The notes: generated from the letters alone by a model not told the origin. A DNA stretch of 62,302 nucleotides from Bacteroidales bacterium (GCA_030528885.1 JAUMXY010000010.1:1-62302), one strand, 5' to 3'. Positions 8,345 to 16,825 are shown, counted from the first letter of the stretch. Translations and numbers: made by a program.

Positions 8345-8884
8345 TTAGTTTGTATGGTATCTGCGCAACTCCCTTCTCAGCGCATGCGCTTTCCCCTCCG
8401 TCACCGAATCCATCAGTGCCCAAAACTGCGGCGAATGATCGTGGTGCACCGTATGGCACAGCTCATGGAGAATCACATAATCCTGCAAATGCTCTGGCAC
8501 CTGCATGAGGTAAAGCGACAGGCTCAGCGAGTTCCTGCCAGAGCATGACCCCCACCGCGTTTTCGAGTCTCGTATGGTCACCTTTGTATAGCTGAACCCA
8601 TACAGATGAGCGAGTTCTGCAACCTTTCGGGGCAGCAGCGCTTTCGCCTCCTCGCGCATCTTCTCCACCTCTTCGCGCGACAACTGCGGCCTTGCCCTCA
8701 GCGCCGCCTGTTTGCTCAGCAACGAAGGGCGGAACTTGTCCAGTGTCAACTTCACAAACTCCAATGTGGCGCCACGAAACACTGTTACACGAAGACCGTC
8801 AACCTGAGGCCGCATGATGATGCTGTGCGCCCTTGGGTTGACGGTCACCGTTACCGTCCCAAAATCAGAATCTTGGTAGGTCAT
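8345..8884 (-). CDS. YgjP/DUF45-type zinc metallopeptidase-like protein
   Basis: 179 residues matching the DUF45 (YgjP, M48-like) family. It has an N-terminal beta-rich part, 'TRWGSCSGRNSLSLSLYLM' near residue 120, then 'YVILHELCHTVHHDHSPQFW', whose HELCH is the HExxH zinc motif with a further His downstream as a likely third ligand. There is no signal peptide, so it is cytoplasmic. Members are often linked to restriction or nucleotide metabolism loci, but the cellular substrate is not known. The next gene (thioesterase) starts 56 bases downstream, and the HIT gene lies 43 bases upstream, consistent with one operon from greA. Confidence 0.85.
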   Translation of the reverse strand: MTYQDSDFGTVTVTVNPRAHSIIMRPQVDGLRVTVFRGATLEFVKLTLDKFRPSLLSKQAALRARPQLSREEVEKMREEAKALLPRKVAELAHLYGFSYTKVTIRDSKTRWGSCSGRNSLSLSLYLMQVPEHLQDYVILHELCHTVHHDHSPQFWALMDSVTEGKAHALRRELRRYHTN

Positions 8885-8927
8885 AGCTTATTTACACTGC
8901 GCTTTCCTGAAGAGAGCAAGCCCCCAA

Positions 8928-9323
8928 TTACTTGGAAAACTCCTCGTATATCTTGCCAGCTATCGCCTGCATTTCCTCTGCAGAAAGGCTGAGTTTAGGG
9001 TTGGCAAAGTTCATGTCCTTCTCGCTCTGCATCGGAATGAGATGAATGTGGGCATGAGGCACCTCCAGTCCCAGCACAGCCTGTCCTACCTTCACACAAG
9101 GGAATGCAGCCTTGATAGCCACTGCCACCTTCTTCGCAAACACCTCAAAGCGCGCCAGTTCATCATCCTCCATGTCGAAGATGTAATCCACCTCGCGGCG
9201 TGGGATGACCAACGTATGTCCTTTCACCAGCGGATTGATGTCAAGGAACGCATAAAACTCCTCATTCTCCGCACATTTGTATGAAGGGATTTCTCCTTCG
9301 GCAATCTTCGTGAACAAGCTCAT
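8928..9323 (-). CDS. HIT-family nucleotide-binding hydrolase
   Basis: 131 residues from the start 'MSLFTKIAEGEIPSY'; a start four codons upstream (9335) would overlap greA, while this one leaves a four-base gap. The fold is recognised from 'FLDINPLVKGHTLVIPRREV' near residue 28 and the active-site histidine triad in 'PHAHIHLIPM' near 95 (HxHxH). HIT/HinT proteins hydrolyse AMP-linked phosphoramidates or dinucleoside polyphosphates in the cytoplasm. It follows greA immediately, a pairing often seen in Bacteroidetes. Confidence 0.9.
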   Translation of the reverse strand: MSLFTKIAEGEIPSYKCAENEEFYAFLDINPLVKGHTLVIPRREVDYIFDMEDDELARFEVFAKKVAVAIKAAFPCVKVGQAVLGLEVPHAHIHLIPMQSEKDMNFANPKLSLSAEEMQAIAGKIYEEFSK

Positions 9324-9327
9324 ACCC

Positions 9328-9798
9328 TTAACCAAAGCTGATATTCATAATCTCAAACTTCATCACTCCGCGAGGCACAGTCACCTCAGCCACATCGCCC
9401 ACCTTCTTGCCGAGCAGCCCCTGCGCAATAGGTGTCTTGATAGAAATCTTGTTCTCTCTCAGGTTCGCCTCTCCTTCGCTCACAATGGTATATACCAGCT
9501 TCATCCCATTCTCAACATTCTTCAGTTCCACCTTAGAGAGAATCTGCACCTCATCTGTCTTCGTCAGCATAGATGGGTCAAGAATCTTCGCCTCAGCCAG
9601 TGTAGATTTCAACTCAGCAATCCTTGTCTCCAGCTTGCCCTGCGCTTCCTTAGCTGCATCATACTCTGCATTCTCCGAGAGGTCACCCTTTTCGCGAGCT
9701 TCCGCTATCTGGCGGATTACCTCAGGACGGTCAACCTCCTCCAACTGCTTAATTTGGGCACGCAGCTTGTCGTAGCCCTCCTGTGACATATAAGCCAT
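9328..9798 (-). CDS. greA: Transcription elongation factor GreA
   Basis: 156 residues, full length for GreA. The N-terminal coiled coil begins 'MAYMSQEGYDKLRAQIKQLE' and runs to about residue 75. The tip carries 'GDLSENAEYDAAKEAQGK', containing the acidic Asp/Glu pair that stimulates RNA cleavage by backtracked polymerase. The C-terminal FKBP-like domain ends 'VPRGVMKFEIMNISFG'. It is the first gene of a leftward operon continuing into hit, the metallopeptidase and men genes. Its leader contains a good promoter followed by an intrinsic terminator before the start codon, so its own expression may be attenuated. Confidence 0.96.
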   Translation of the reverse strand: MAYMSQEGYDKLRAQIKQLEEVDRPEVIRQIAEAREKGDLSENAEYDAAKEAQGKLETRIAELKSTLAEAKILDPSMLTKTDEVQILSKVELKNVENGMKLVYTIVSEGEANLRENKISIKTPIAQGLLGKKVGDVAEVTVPRGVMKFEIMNISFG

Positions 9799-9869
9799 AA
9801 TATTTCCTTTTTTAATTAGTTAAATTTTAGTATTAAAGCATAGATTTTCGTCCTGCTCCAATCAGCGGA

Positions 9870-9908
9870 CTAAAAGAAAAAGAATCCCGACACCATCTGA
9901 TGTCGGAA
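9870..9908 (-). terminator. Intrinsic terminator in the greA leader / end of barrel gene
   Basis: On the minus strand an 8-base stem (9908-9901 with 9892-9885, one G-T pair, 8-base loop) is followed by ATTCTTTTTCTTTTAG. It ends transcription from the upstream barrel gene, but it also lies between the greA promoter (9931-9961) and the greA start (9798). Confidence 0.8.
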
Positions 9909-9930
9909 CCCTTCCAATCTTTTTCGTCTG

Positions 9931-9961
9931 CAAAGGTACGGCTTTTTCTTTTACCACACAA
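9931..9961 (-). promoter_or_regulatory. greA promoter
   Basis: Minus-strand TTG (9961-9959), a 20-base spacer and TACCTTTG (9938-9931) match the Bacteroidetes consensus. Expected start of transcription is near 9924, upstream of the terminator hairpin. Confidence 0.65.
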
Positions 9962-9977
9962 CTTTTTCACACTTTTT

Positions 9978-11603
9978 TTAGAAACTCACGGCAAAACCAG
10001 CAAGGAAATTTGCACCAATGTTACGATAGCCGAAATAGCAGTCATAGTTCTGGTTCAAGAGGTTATCGCCTTTGACAAACAGCGTGAGCGGATGCAGCGT
10101 ATAGCGCACACTGGCGCCGAGATTCATCGTGTTGCTCCTCTCATAGCTGTAGCTGCCGACAACAGGCGCATCAGGTTCGCTGTAGCAAGCGAAAGCCCAA
10201 TCCAGCCCCACAACCAGCTGCTGCATCTTCACATCCAGCTTCCAGTCCATGCTGAACACCGGGCGTACATACGAGCCCTTTATCCACTCATCACCATGCT
10301 TGTTGCTCTCGATGTTCAACCTGTTTTTCGCATCCAAGCGCAGTATGTCTGCCCAAGTGTAAGTGAAATCGGCATTCACATAGAAACATCTGCTCTTTCT
10401 GAACTCCATCAGCGGATAAACGTAATCTCTCAACGAAGCCATAAATCCTCCCATGTCAGCATGATGCTCCGCCATATCAAAACCACCGCTCACATCAGCA
10501 TTCCATCCTGCCATTCCCTTCAAGCGGTATCCAATCTTCGCATCCAGCTGATGAAACTCTGCCTCCACATCAGCAGGCACATTGTTCAAGACAAAATAAG
10601 GATTCAGCCCTGACAAGCTGCGGAAGTCATTGTCCTTTTCATAACCTCGCACCTCGGCATACACATCGCTGTTCCCGTCAAGACGATAGACAAACTCCAC
10701 ATCGGGAGCCACCCGCCCTTCAGCACTGGCAAAAACTCCGAGCTTCAGCCTCATCAAATCCGAGTTATATATATAATGTGGGGTGAAACGGAAACGTGCA
10801 GCGCCTTCCAATCCGTCAGTCTTGTAAGATGAGTTCACAAACTCCACGCCCAAGCCCGCACGCTGCACATCGTCCAGCTGATATGCCACATCCGCATTGG
10901 CATGAATCAGCATCTCGCCCAGCTTCTCTTGCAGACTCGTCAAGTAGTTCTGCTGGAAGAACTTCACCCCAGCCGAAGCGCCCACCGTCAGTCCCCCCGT
11001 CCTATAAGGGTCAATGCCAATCACCGCATTTCCCAGCACATTGTGCTGCTTATCCGTACCTCCCCCATACGCCAGATAGTTGAACAGATGGTTTTCAAAA
11101 GCACCCTTCACATAGAAGTCTGCCCCATTGGCAAAGCGATGGCTGTACTTCATCGCCGCCCTGTTCCTATAGTCACGGCTCTTCCATTCCTCTACACCAA
11201 AGCAGTCATTCTCACGAGTCTTTCCATTAAAACCCTTCAACGACAGGTCGAGCGCAAGCGCATCCTTGTCGGTAAAGTCAAACTGATAGGCTATTTGCCC
11301 GTCAAGATTGCCATGGCTTCCGCCTCCCAGATGAACATACCCTCTGGAGTCTCCCTCTTTGACCGCATCGCTTCTGTAGTCCCCTATTGGCGACTCCACG
11401 AAACTTTGCAGCGGCTGGCTCTGCAGCGCATACTCCATCGTGTATTGCTGCACCTTCGTTTCTGCCGCCTTAGCCTTCACTTCCACTTTCTTCGCATCTG
11501 ACACCACAGGCTTCACTTCGTTTGTAACCTCCACCGTATTGTCCAGCTGCGCCATCACTGGCATGGTCATCGCCGCTGCCAGCATCGTTAACAAATATCT
11601 CAT
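9978..11603 (-). CDS. Outer-membrane beta-barrel protein
   Basis: 541 residues with a signal peptide (MRYLLTMLAAAMTMPVMAQ) and a body made of alternating amphipathic strands. It ends in an aromatic residue ('FLAGFAVSF') as expected for a barrel inserted by the BAM machinery. The last strands ('VRYTLHPLTLFVKGDNLLNQNYDCYFG') resemble the end of TonB-dependent receptors, but there is no plug domain or TonB box, so it is a receptor-like barrel rather than a full TonB receptor. Its start is 14 bases behind the TPR gene; the pair is probably a two-gene unit in which the periplasmic TPR protein assists the barrel. Cargo unknown. Confidence 0.75.
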   Translation of the reverse strand: MRYLLTMLAAAMTMPVMAQLDNTVEVTNEVKPVVSDAKKVEVKAKAAETKVQQYTMEYALQSQPLQSFVESPIGDYRSDAVKEGDSRGYVHLGGGSHGNLDGQIAYQFDFTDKDALALDLSLKGFNGKTRENDCFGVEEWKSRDYRNRAAMKYSHRFANGADFYVKGAFENHLFNYLAYGGGTDKQHNVLGNAVIGIDPYRTGGLTVGASAGVKFFQQNYLTSLQEKLGEMLIHANADVAYQLDDVQRAGLGVEFVNSSYKTDGLEGAARFRFTPHYIYNSDLMRLKLGVFASAEGRVAPDVEFVYRLDGNSDVYAEVRGYEKDNDFRSLSGLNPYFVLNNVPADVEAEFHQLDAKIGYRLKGMAGWNADVSGGFDMAEHHADMGGFMASLRDYVYPLMEFRKSRCFYVNADFTYTWADILRLDAKNRLNIESNKHGDEWIKGSYVRPVFSMDWKLDVKMQQLVVGLDWAFACYSEPDAPVVGSYSYERSNTMNLGASVRYTLHPLTLFVKGDNLLNQNYDCYFGYRNIGANFLAGFAVSF

Positions 11604-11617
11604 ATCACTTCAGTGTT

Positions 11618-13615
11618 TCAGTTCTCCAATCCTTCCATTTTCGCATCAATCAGCACTTTGATGTCATCCTCCTCCTTATAATTTGCCTTCAGCGACTCCA
11701 GCGTCTGCTTAGCCTCCACCAAACGGTCTTGCGCCTTATAGACATCGCTCAGCAAGACAAATGCACGCGCCAGCCAATACGGTCTGCCAATGCCTTCGTC
11801 TATCGCCTTGTTGAGCAGCTGCTCCGCCTCCAGGTACTGCCCCGCATCATACAAAGCCTGCGCTGCCACCACAGGCGCCTTTGCCGCCTCCGTTTCAATA
11901 GAGTCCTGAGCAGCAGCTATCGAATCTTGAATGGCAATGTTCGTCGCCATGTTGGTCAGCTCATCACTCGCCTTCTTGGCATATTCGCTGTTGGGATACC
12001 TCACGGCAATAGAGCCGAACACAGCCGCTGCCTCGTCTTCTCGACCAGACAGCACATAGGCACGCCCCTGCTCATAAAGCGCCTGAGCGCCCAACTTTGA
12101 TGCCGGATACTCCGCATTCATCTGCTGAATCAGCTCCACCTTCTTTTCATAGTTTCCCCGCAAACCTTCGATGTAAGCCTGCTGCAGCATCGAATAGTCT
12201 CCCAACGCATAGTACGTCTGCTTGGCAATGGCATATTGAGCATTTGCCTCGTCATAGCTGCGCATGTTCAGATAGCAGTCGCCCATGCGGTTGCAGGCAT
12301 CAGCTTTCATCGAGGTGTTCGCATCGTCTAAGGCAACGAGCTTCTGGAACTGCGTTATGGCCGCATTATACTTTTGCAGCTTGAATTGAGCATAGCCCAA
12401 GCTATACACAGCATAAGCATGATTCTTCAGCTTCCCACTCTGTGTGCGAGCGCCCAAGTTAATGGCCGTGTTCAAGTCGCTGGCAGCCTGAGCATAGTTG
12501 CCCAGACGATAATTGCAGTCACCCTTGATGTAGTAGGATTCCGCATACGCCTCTGCATCCTGATTGCCCAACGCCACAGCCTGCCCTGCATACGTCAGCG
12601 CCTCCTGAATGCGGTTGCCATTCAAGTTTTCAAAAGCCAGATTGTACAGCACCTTCTGCTTGTCTGCCTGAGCAGCCGTATTCGGCTCCTGCACCTTGCT
12701 GATAGCATCAAGCGCCTTCGAATAGTCCTTCTTGGTCATATAGACACCGGTCAGGCACTGCGACACCGAAGCAGCATACCGAGAAGATGGAAACTCGCTC
12801 AAGAACTGCTCCATCACAGCAATCGTGCCGGGCGAAGACTGCTCATGCTGCATCAGTGCATAGTTATACAACGCCTGCTCACGAAGCTCTGGAATGACAG
12901 ACATCTGTGCGGCAGTCTGAAAAGCCCTCTGCGCTTCAGTCCTTTTCCCCTTGCGCAATGCAGCAACACCGGCATGCAGCCAAGCATTCTGACTCATCTC
13001 GTCAGGCACTGACGCCGCCGAAGCAGATACCACCCACATGGCATAAGCCTTGTCGAGCGCACCTCCATTATAGTAGCACATGCCCAGCTTATACTGAGAG
13101 GTGCGTGTCTTCTCGCCAGCCTCCAGATAAGGCACAGCTCGTTGATATTGCCCCTCATCATACAGCCGCTCACCAGCCAATCTATACAACACGTCATTAT
13201 AGCTGCTCATCTCCGCTCCCAAATCCGTCAACGGATATGCCACTTCCACCACTTGCCCTTCCGCGCCGAAGAACATTTCCAGCGCCTCGTCCACCTGCTC
13301 GTTCCTGATGTGCAGATTCCGCTTCAGCACAGCCAGCACATCCGCATAGGGCGAATGAGGATTCTCCTTCAGCCAATCGCCCATATTGTCCAGCGTCCCC
13401 GGAGTGTCCAGCACATAGTCACAAACCAGGCTGAGCGCTTCCGCCTCTTGCCGTTCTCTCGCACTGCTAGCCTTCTCTTCCAAAAAGCGCGTCAACTGCT
13501 GCTTTGCGCCATAGTAGTGGCCGTCCGCCACCGCCTTCACTGCCGTCTGCTGCGCCTGCATGCACAAAGCTGCACCAGCCATCAGCCACGACAACAACAT
13601 TCTTTTCTTCTTCAT
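11618..13615 (-). CDS. Periplasmic tetratricopeptide-repeat protein
   Basis: 665 residues from the ATG at 13613-13615. Longer in-frame starts (13636, 13681) overlap or precede the promoter box at 13640-13647, so they would not be on the message. A signal peptide (MKKKRMLLSWLMAGAALCMQAQ) is followed by about a dozen TPR-like helical hairpins, for example 'YAESYYIKGDCNYRLGNYAQA', 'HAYAVYSLGYAQFKLQKYNA' and 'EQGRAYVLSGREDEAAAVFG'. TPR arrays make protein-protein contacts; here the neighbour is an outer-membrane barrel 14 bases downstream. The pairing is typical of Bacteroidetes cell-envelope genes of unknown role. Confidence 0.85.
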   Translation of the reverse strand: MKKKRMLLSWLMAGAALCMQAQQTAVKAVADGHYYGAKQQLTRFLEEKASSARERQEAEALSLVCDYVLDTPGTLDNMGDWLKENPHSPYADVLAVLKRNLHIRNEQVDEALEMFFGAEGQVVEVAYPLTDLGAEMSSYNDVLYRLAGERLYDEGQYQRAVPYLEAGEKTRTSQYKLGMCYYNGGALDKAYAMWVVSASAASVPDEMSQNAWLHAGVAALRKGKRTEAQRAFQTAAQMSVIPELREQALYNYALMQHEQSSPGTIAVMEQFLSEFPSSRYAASVSQCLTGVYMTKKDYSKALDAISKVQEPNTAAQADKQKVLYNLAFENLNGNRIQEALTYAGQAVALGNQDAEAYAESYYIKGDCNYRLGNYAQAASDLNTAINLGARTQSGKLKNHAYAVYSLGYAQFKLQKYNAAITQFQKLVALDDANTSMKADACNRMGDCYLNMRSYDEANAQYAIAKQTYYALGDYSMLQQAYIEGLRGNYEKKVELIQQMNAEYPASKLGAQALYEQGRAYVLSGREDEAAAVFGSIAVRYPNSEYAKKASDELTNMATNIAIQDSIAAAQDSIETEAAKAPVVAAQALYDAGQYLEAEQLLNKAIDEGIGRPYWLARAFVLLSDVYKAQDRLVEAKQTLESLKANYKEEDDIKVLIDAKMEGLEN

Positions 13616-13639
13616 TGCTGATAATTCTATTTTCATGTA

Positions 13640-13647
13640 CAAAGATA
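13640..13647 (-). promoter_or_regulatory. -7 box of the TPR gene
   Basis: Minus-strand TATCTTTG matches TAnnTTTG. It lies 24 bases upstream of the chosen TPR start and rules out the longer in-frame starts. Confidence 0.6.
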
Positions 13648-13902
13648 CGGATATTTCATTCAATTTTAGCGACATTAACAATATATAACGTCTGTTCGAC
13701 GTAATGATGATGCAATAATCCTGCTTTTGTCAATGATTTCCGCATCCATTTCAGGCTTCTTAGTCATCAAGCTGCAAGCAATAAGCCAGCACGAGCAGGT
13801 TGGCGCAACAGGAGAATTTTTCTCACGTCAAACTCACGTTAAAGAGGAAAATTGAATCCGCTTTACTTTTTTTCTCCCCTGCTCAAGACCATGCCTTAAT
13901 AT

Positions 13903-13968
13903 ACCGTACCCCTCGGGTCCGCCAAGGTGGACCCGAGGGGTACGGTGCATCGGACCCGAGGGGTACGA
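13903..13968 (+). repeat. Extragenic palindromic repeat, family A, copy 1
   Basis: Three units: GTACCCCTCGGGTCC (13906-13920), then two inverted units GGACCCGAGGGGTACG (13929-13944 and 13952-13967). The first two form an 18-base stem with an 8-base loop. It lies in the 480-base gap upstream of the TPR gene. Confidence 0.85.
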
Positions 13969-14075
13969 TTTGGGCGACAACAAGCATATTGATTCACCAG
14001 AAAGAAGAGAAGGATTGCATCTTCCTAAAACTGAAGCGATTAGAAAAAGGCGTCAGCTTTGGCGAAAAGATATTG

Positions 14076-14083
14076 TATCTTTG
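14076..14083 (+). promoter_or_regulatory. -7 box upstream of a very short open frame
   Basis: TATCTTTG matches TAnnTTTG, but no TTG is found at the usual distance. A 22-codon frame starts 14 bases downstream. Confidence 0.4.
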
Positions 14084-14096
14084 CAAGGGAAAACAG

Positions 14097-14165
14097 ATGA
14101 AAAACACAGTTAAAAGTATTCGTTTACTCTCATTTCTAATCAGAGTAAACCTATTGGCAGAATGA
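14097..14165 (+). CDS. Possible 22-residue peptide or remnant of a lost gene
   Basis: An ATG follows a TAnnTTTG box by 14 bases and encodes MKNTVKSIRLLSFLIRVNLLAE before a TGA. Part of it lies in a hairpin (GTTTACTCT at about 14131-14139 with AGAGTAAAC at 14150-14158). The basic, then hydrophobic, sequence looks like the start of a signal peptide or small membrane peptide. It may be a real small protein, a leader peptide, or the remaining 5' end of a deleted gene. No convincing gene follows before the convergent SusD-like gene. Confidence 0.25.
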   Translation: MKNTVKSIRLLSFLIRVNLLAE

Positions 14166-14257
14166 AGTACGCACTGAATTAATTCCACCAACGAATAACA
14201 TCATTTTCTCCTCACCTCAAATGTAACTCATGCAGTGTTATAACATTGACAATAAAA

Positions 14258-14305
14258 AGCCCTCTCCATAATTTCTTGAGCACAAGCAAATTGCAGAGAG
14301 GACTT
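14258..14305 (-). terminator. Terminator of the SusD-like gene
   Basis: Minus-strand stem (14305-14296 with 14267-14258, extended by partial pairing in the loop) is followed by TTTTTATTG. It lies 54 bases beyond the stop of the leftward SusD-like gene. Confidence 0.7.
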
Positions 14306-14358
14306 ACTATTGGTCTGCGGTTTCTACATCAATGCGGATGTAGATAGAGGCGGAACTT

Positions 14359-16659
14359 CTAATATCCCGGATTCTGTGTTAACATCATATTAAACCTCAT
14401 CTCCGAGGAAGGAATGGGCAAAAGCAAGCGATTATTTTCTATGCCACACACATCCTGCGCCAACCCGTTTCGCTTGAGAAAAGCAAAGTATGTGCCGCTG
14501 TAAAGCAGAAGATGCTCACGCAGTTCTTTGATACGGAACAGCACATCTCCCTCTGCCAGCACGAGCGACTTGGCTTGAGCCACTGCCTCAACAAGACTGT
14601 TTGCCTCGCTAGCTCTGCCTGCATGGTAGCAGCATTCTGCCAATGACAGGTACACATCACTAAGGGTGATATAAGGCGTCACTTGGGGAGAAACAATCGT
14701 TGCGCGTGTGACCCTCTCATTTTGCAATGCAAAGATGACCTCCGTACTGTTTTCCACAGAAACGTAAGAGGACTCCAAGTCTATTGATGGGGCGAAGTTC
14801 GTAGAGGCATCCAAACGATAGAATCCATTATCCATCACAGAGCGGAGCAATGGCATAGCCTCATCGTATCGCCCTTCATACATATAGAGATTGGCAAGAA
14901 GCACACGAGCTACATCCTTCGACACAAAGAAGAATCCATCAGCCCCCTCAAGCGACTCGTTTTTCTTCTCTTCCAAATTCTCGACAGCAGACAGCAGTTT
15001 CTCCTGCATATCGGCAAGGATGAATCTCTCCGATGTGCGCGGAACACCCGACATAGCATTGTCCAGTTGGCTATAATCAGTCAGATAGGGAACACCACCC
15101 CATCCGTACAGAAGAGTCGAGTACCAGAAAGCACTCAACACATTACAGAAGTCGCTATATACATTCAGCATCCCCTCGTCCATCCTCTTCAGCAGCAGCA
15201 ACTGTGTGTTGGCGCTATAGAAGCGCTCCCACGCATTTTCAACATAACGATTTTCCGGCGTGATGTTAGCAACAGTATTCGCCTCTTTGTTGTTCCAATA
15301 GTTCTGTTCCAAAACTGAATAGCTCTGCATCCCAGACAGCAGATGATCTGCCAAATTACCCACTATATACTTGCCTTCATGCCCAAGCAAAGGCACGTCT
15401 TCAACAGGAATCTTTACCACGCCAGCCTCTTGTGTCAGGGTGACTGTTGCCACCACATTGCCTATATAATCATAGAGCGAAACGCTTTTCTTCTTCTCTC
15501 TTTTGGAAGTTAAAGGAGATACAACTATTTTCAACGTATTGTTCTCTATTGACTTCGTAAGACTTATTTCCCCATCTCTGAAAGCAGAAGGGTCGTACTT
15601 ATCGTACAAATCAACGAACTTCTCTTCCGTCACAATATCACTTGGTCCAACAAACTCCAAATCACCATCTCCAATCTGTTGCTCCAAATAAACAGGCACG
15701 GGAGAATTTATCTGAATGGTGTATGTTCCGCCCTCGTTGGGAACAGAGATTTCCGCACAATCCAACCTCACTTCTTCACCCTCCTTCATCACTTCATCAC
15801 CCACGATGCCATTATCATTCCAGTCAACAAAAGAAACAAGGTCTTTTACACTCACATCAATACCTAACGAGCTATATCGTTCAACTATATTTTCTTTGAT
15901 GTCTGCCAGTTCGCCAACAAGCTTTCTTTTATCCTTTCTTATCTGCGAACGTGTTGCCTCTGAAAAGGTTCCTGTCCTGCCAAACTCTTCGCTCAGTTTT
16001 GCCAGATATTCTGTCAAAGCCGCCTCGCTTCTGTCCACAAGCAATAAAGACGAAATGGCTATCAATGCTGCAGACTCGCCTGTCCCTGCTATGATGGAGA
16101 ATTGCGAAGCATCCTTGGAGGTATATTTCTCTAAGCCAAACTGCCTTAGCAATTCCTCTTGCGCTTGTCTGTTAGCCGACTCAAAACTGCTGCCCGAAGA
16201 AATGAGATTCCTCATGCGAGTGTATTTCAGATGGGTCAGCACATTGACGTTTACCGTCTGCTTATCTGACAAATCTGCCAGAGCCCGCAAAGTTAATGTA
16301 CCATCAGAAAGCGCACCTTCCACTTCATTGAAAAAGTATCCAGTAGCCATCAGTTCTGCATAAGGGGATTGAAATTCTTTACTGCCCAACGTGAAATTGC
16401 CCAAATCATCATTGATAGTAGTACTGTACATCTCACCCGTTACTTGCAGACGCTCATTCATCGGTTGCACTGTAATAGTGGAGCCGCTGACAAACGGTCC
16501 TTTTTCTACTTTTCCGCTAACATTGTAGCTTGCCGGTGGAAGTTCTTCACCTCCCTCATCACTGCTACAAGAAACTGAAGAGATGCACAAGAACAAAAGG
16601 CTGTTTAAGAGAAAAACATTCTTCGAGGTCTTTTCAAACATTACTTTTTTCATTTTCAT
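14359..16659 (-). CDS. SusD/RagB-like lipoprotein with an extra N-terminal domain, orphan
   Basis: 766 residues, longer than typical SusD (about 500-600). Signal peptide and lipobox end at Cys31 ('ISSVSCSS'). Residues about 40-280 hold a domain ('VSGKVEKGPFVSGSTITVQP', 'NVNVLTHLKYTRMRNLI') of a type seen in other bacterial lipoproteins. It is followed by a BACON-like beta domain with 'NEGGTYTIQINSP' near 310. From about residue 420 to the end it is SusD-like, with TPR-type helices and the terminal 'LLLPIPSSEMRFN...TQNPGY', the classical SusD C-terminus. SusD proteins bind glycans beside a SusC porin at the outer membrane; no susC is adjacent, so the partner and ligand are unknown. Its leader of roughly 280 bases contains a large palindrome. 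Confidence 0.8.
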   Translation of the reverse strand: MKMKKVMFEKTSKNVFLLNSLLFLCISSVSCSSDEGGEELPPASYNVSGKVEKGPFVSGSTITVQPMNERLQVTGEMYSTTINDDLGNFTLGSKEFQSPYAELMATGYFFNEVEGALSDGTLTLRALADLSDKQTVNVNVLTHLKYTRMRNLISSGSSFESANRQAQEELLRQFGLEKYTSKDASQFSIIAGTGESAALIAISSLLLVDRSEAALTEYLAKLSEEFGRTGTFSEATRSQIRKDKRKLVGELADIKENIVERYSSLGIDVSVKDLVSFVDWNDNGIVGDEVMKEGEEVRLDCAEISVPNEGGTYTIQINSPVPVYLEQQIGDGDLEFVGPSDIVTEEKFVDLYDKYDPSAFRDGEISLTKSIENNTLKIVVSPLTSKREKKKSVSLYDYIGNVVATVTLTQEAGVVKIPVEDVPLLGHEGKYIVGNLADHLLSGMQSYSVLEQNYWNNKEANTVANITPENRYVENAWERFYSANTQLLLLKRMDEGMLNVYSDFCNVLSAFWYSTLLYGWGGVPYLTDYSQLDNAMSGVPRTSERFILADMQEKLLSAVENLEEKKNESLEGADGFFFVSKDVARVLLANLYMYEGRYDEAMPLLRSVMDNGFYRLDASTNFAPSIDLESSYVSVENSTEVIFALQNERVTRATIVSPQVTPYITLSDVYLSLAECCYHAGRASEANSLVEAVAQAKSLVLAEGDVLFRIKELREHLLLYSGTYFAFLKRNGLAQDVCGIENNRLLLPIPSSEMRFNMMLTQNPGY

Positions 16660-16697
16660 AAGTTTTAAAACAAAAGGCGGAACTGTTCGATGCTTAT

Positions 16698-16825
16698 CTG
16701 AAACTCGGTTACCGCCAAGTAGACCTATAATGAAACAAGCAAGAACAGCTCACGCCTAACAGACGTGAGCCTTCTGTCTGCTTGTTCTTTCATTATGAAT
16801 GTTTTGGCGGTATTCAGTTTCAAAG
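16698..16825. repeat. 128-base imperfect palindrome in the SusD-like leader
   Basis: Outer arms at 16698-16722 and 16804-16825 share TGAAACT...ACCGCCAA. Middle arms share ATAATGAAA...CAAGCA, and the apex is GCTCACG (16748-16754) against CGTGAGC (16764-16770). It could be a small non-autonomous mobile element or a structured RNA leader. Confidence 0.75.

Noticed and set aside
7863-8459. 198-residue version of the thioesterase
   Set aside because: The extra 57 codons overlap the metallopeptidase gene and are unlike hotdog proteins; ATG 8288 gives the normal length.
13800-14165. 121-codon open frame through the family A repeat, containing TPRVRQGGPEGY
   Set aside because: The same TPRVR..GPEGY wording appears wherever the repeat is translated (13.9, 24.2, 55.4 and 62.1 kb, on either strand), so it is an artefact of the palindrome. 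Only the last 22 codons have a promoter-like box.
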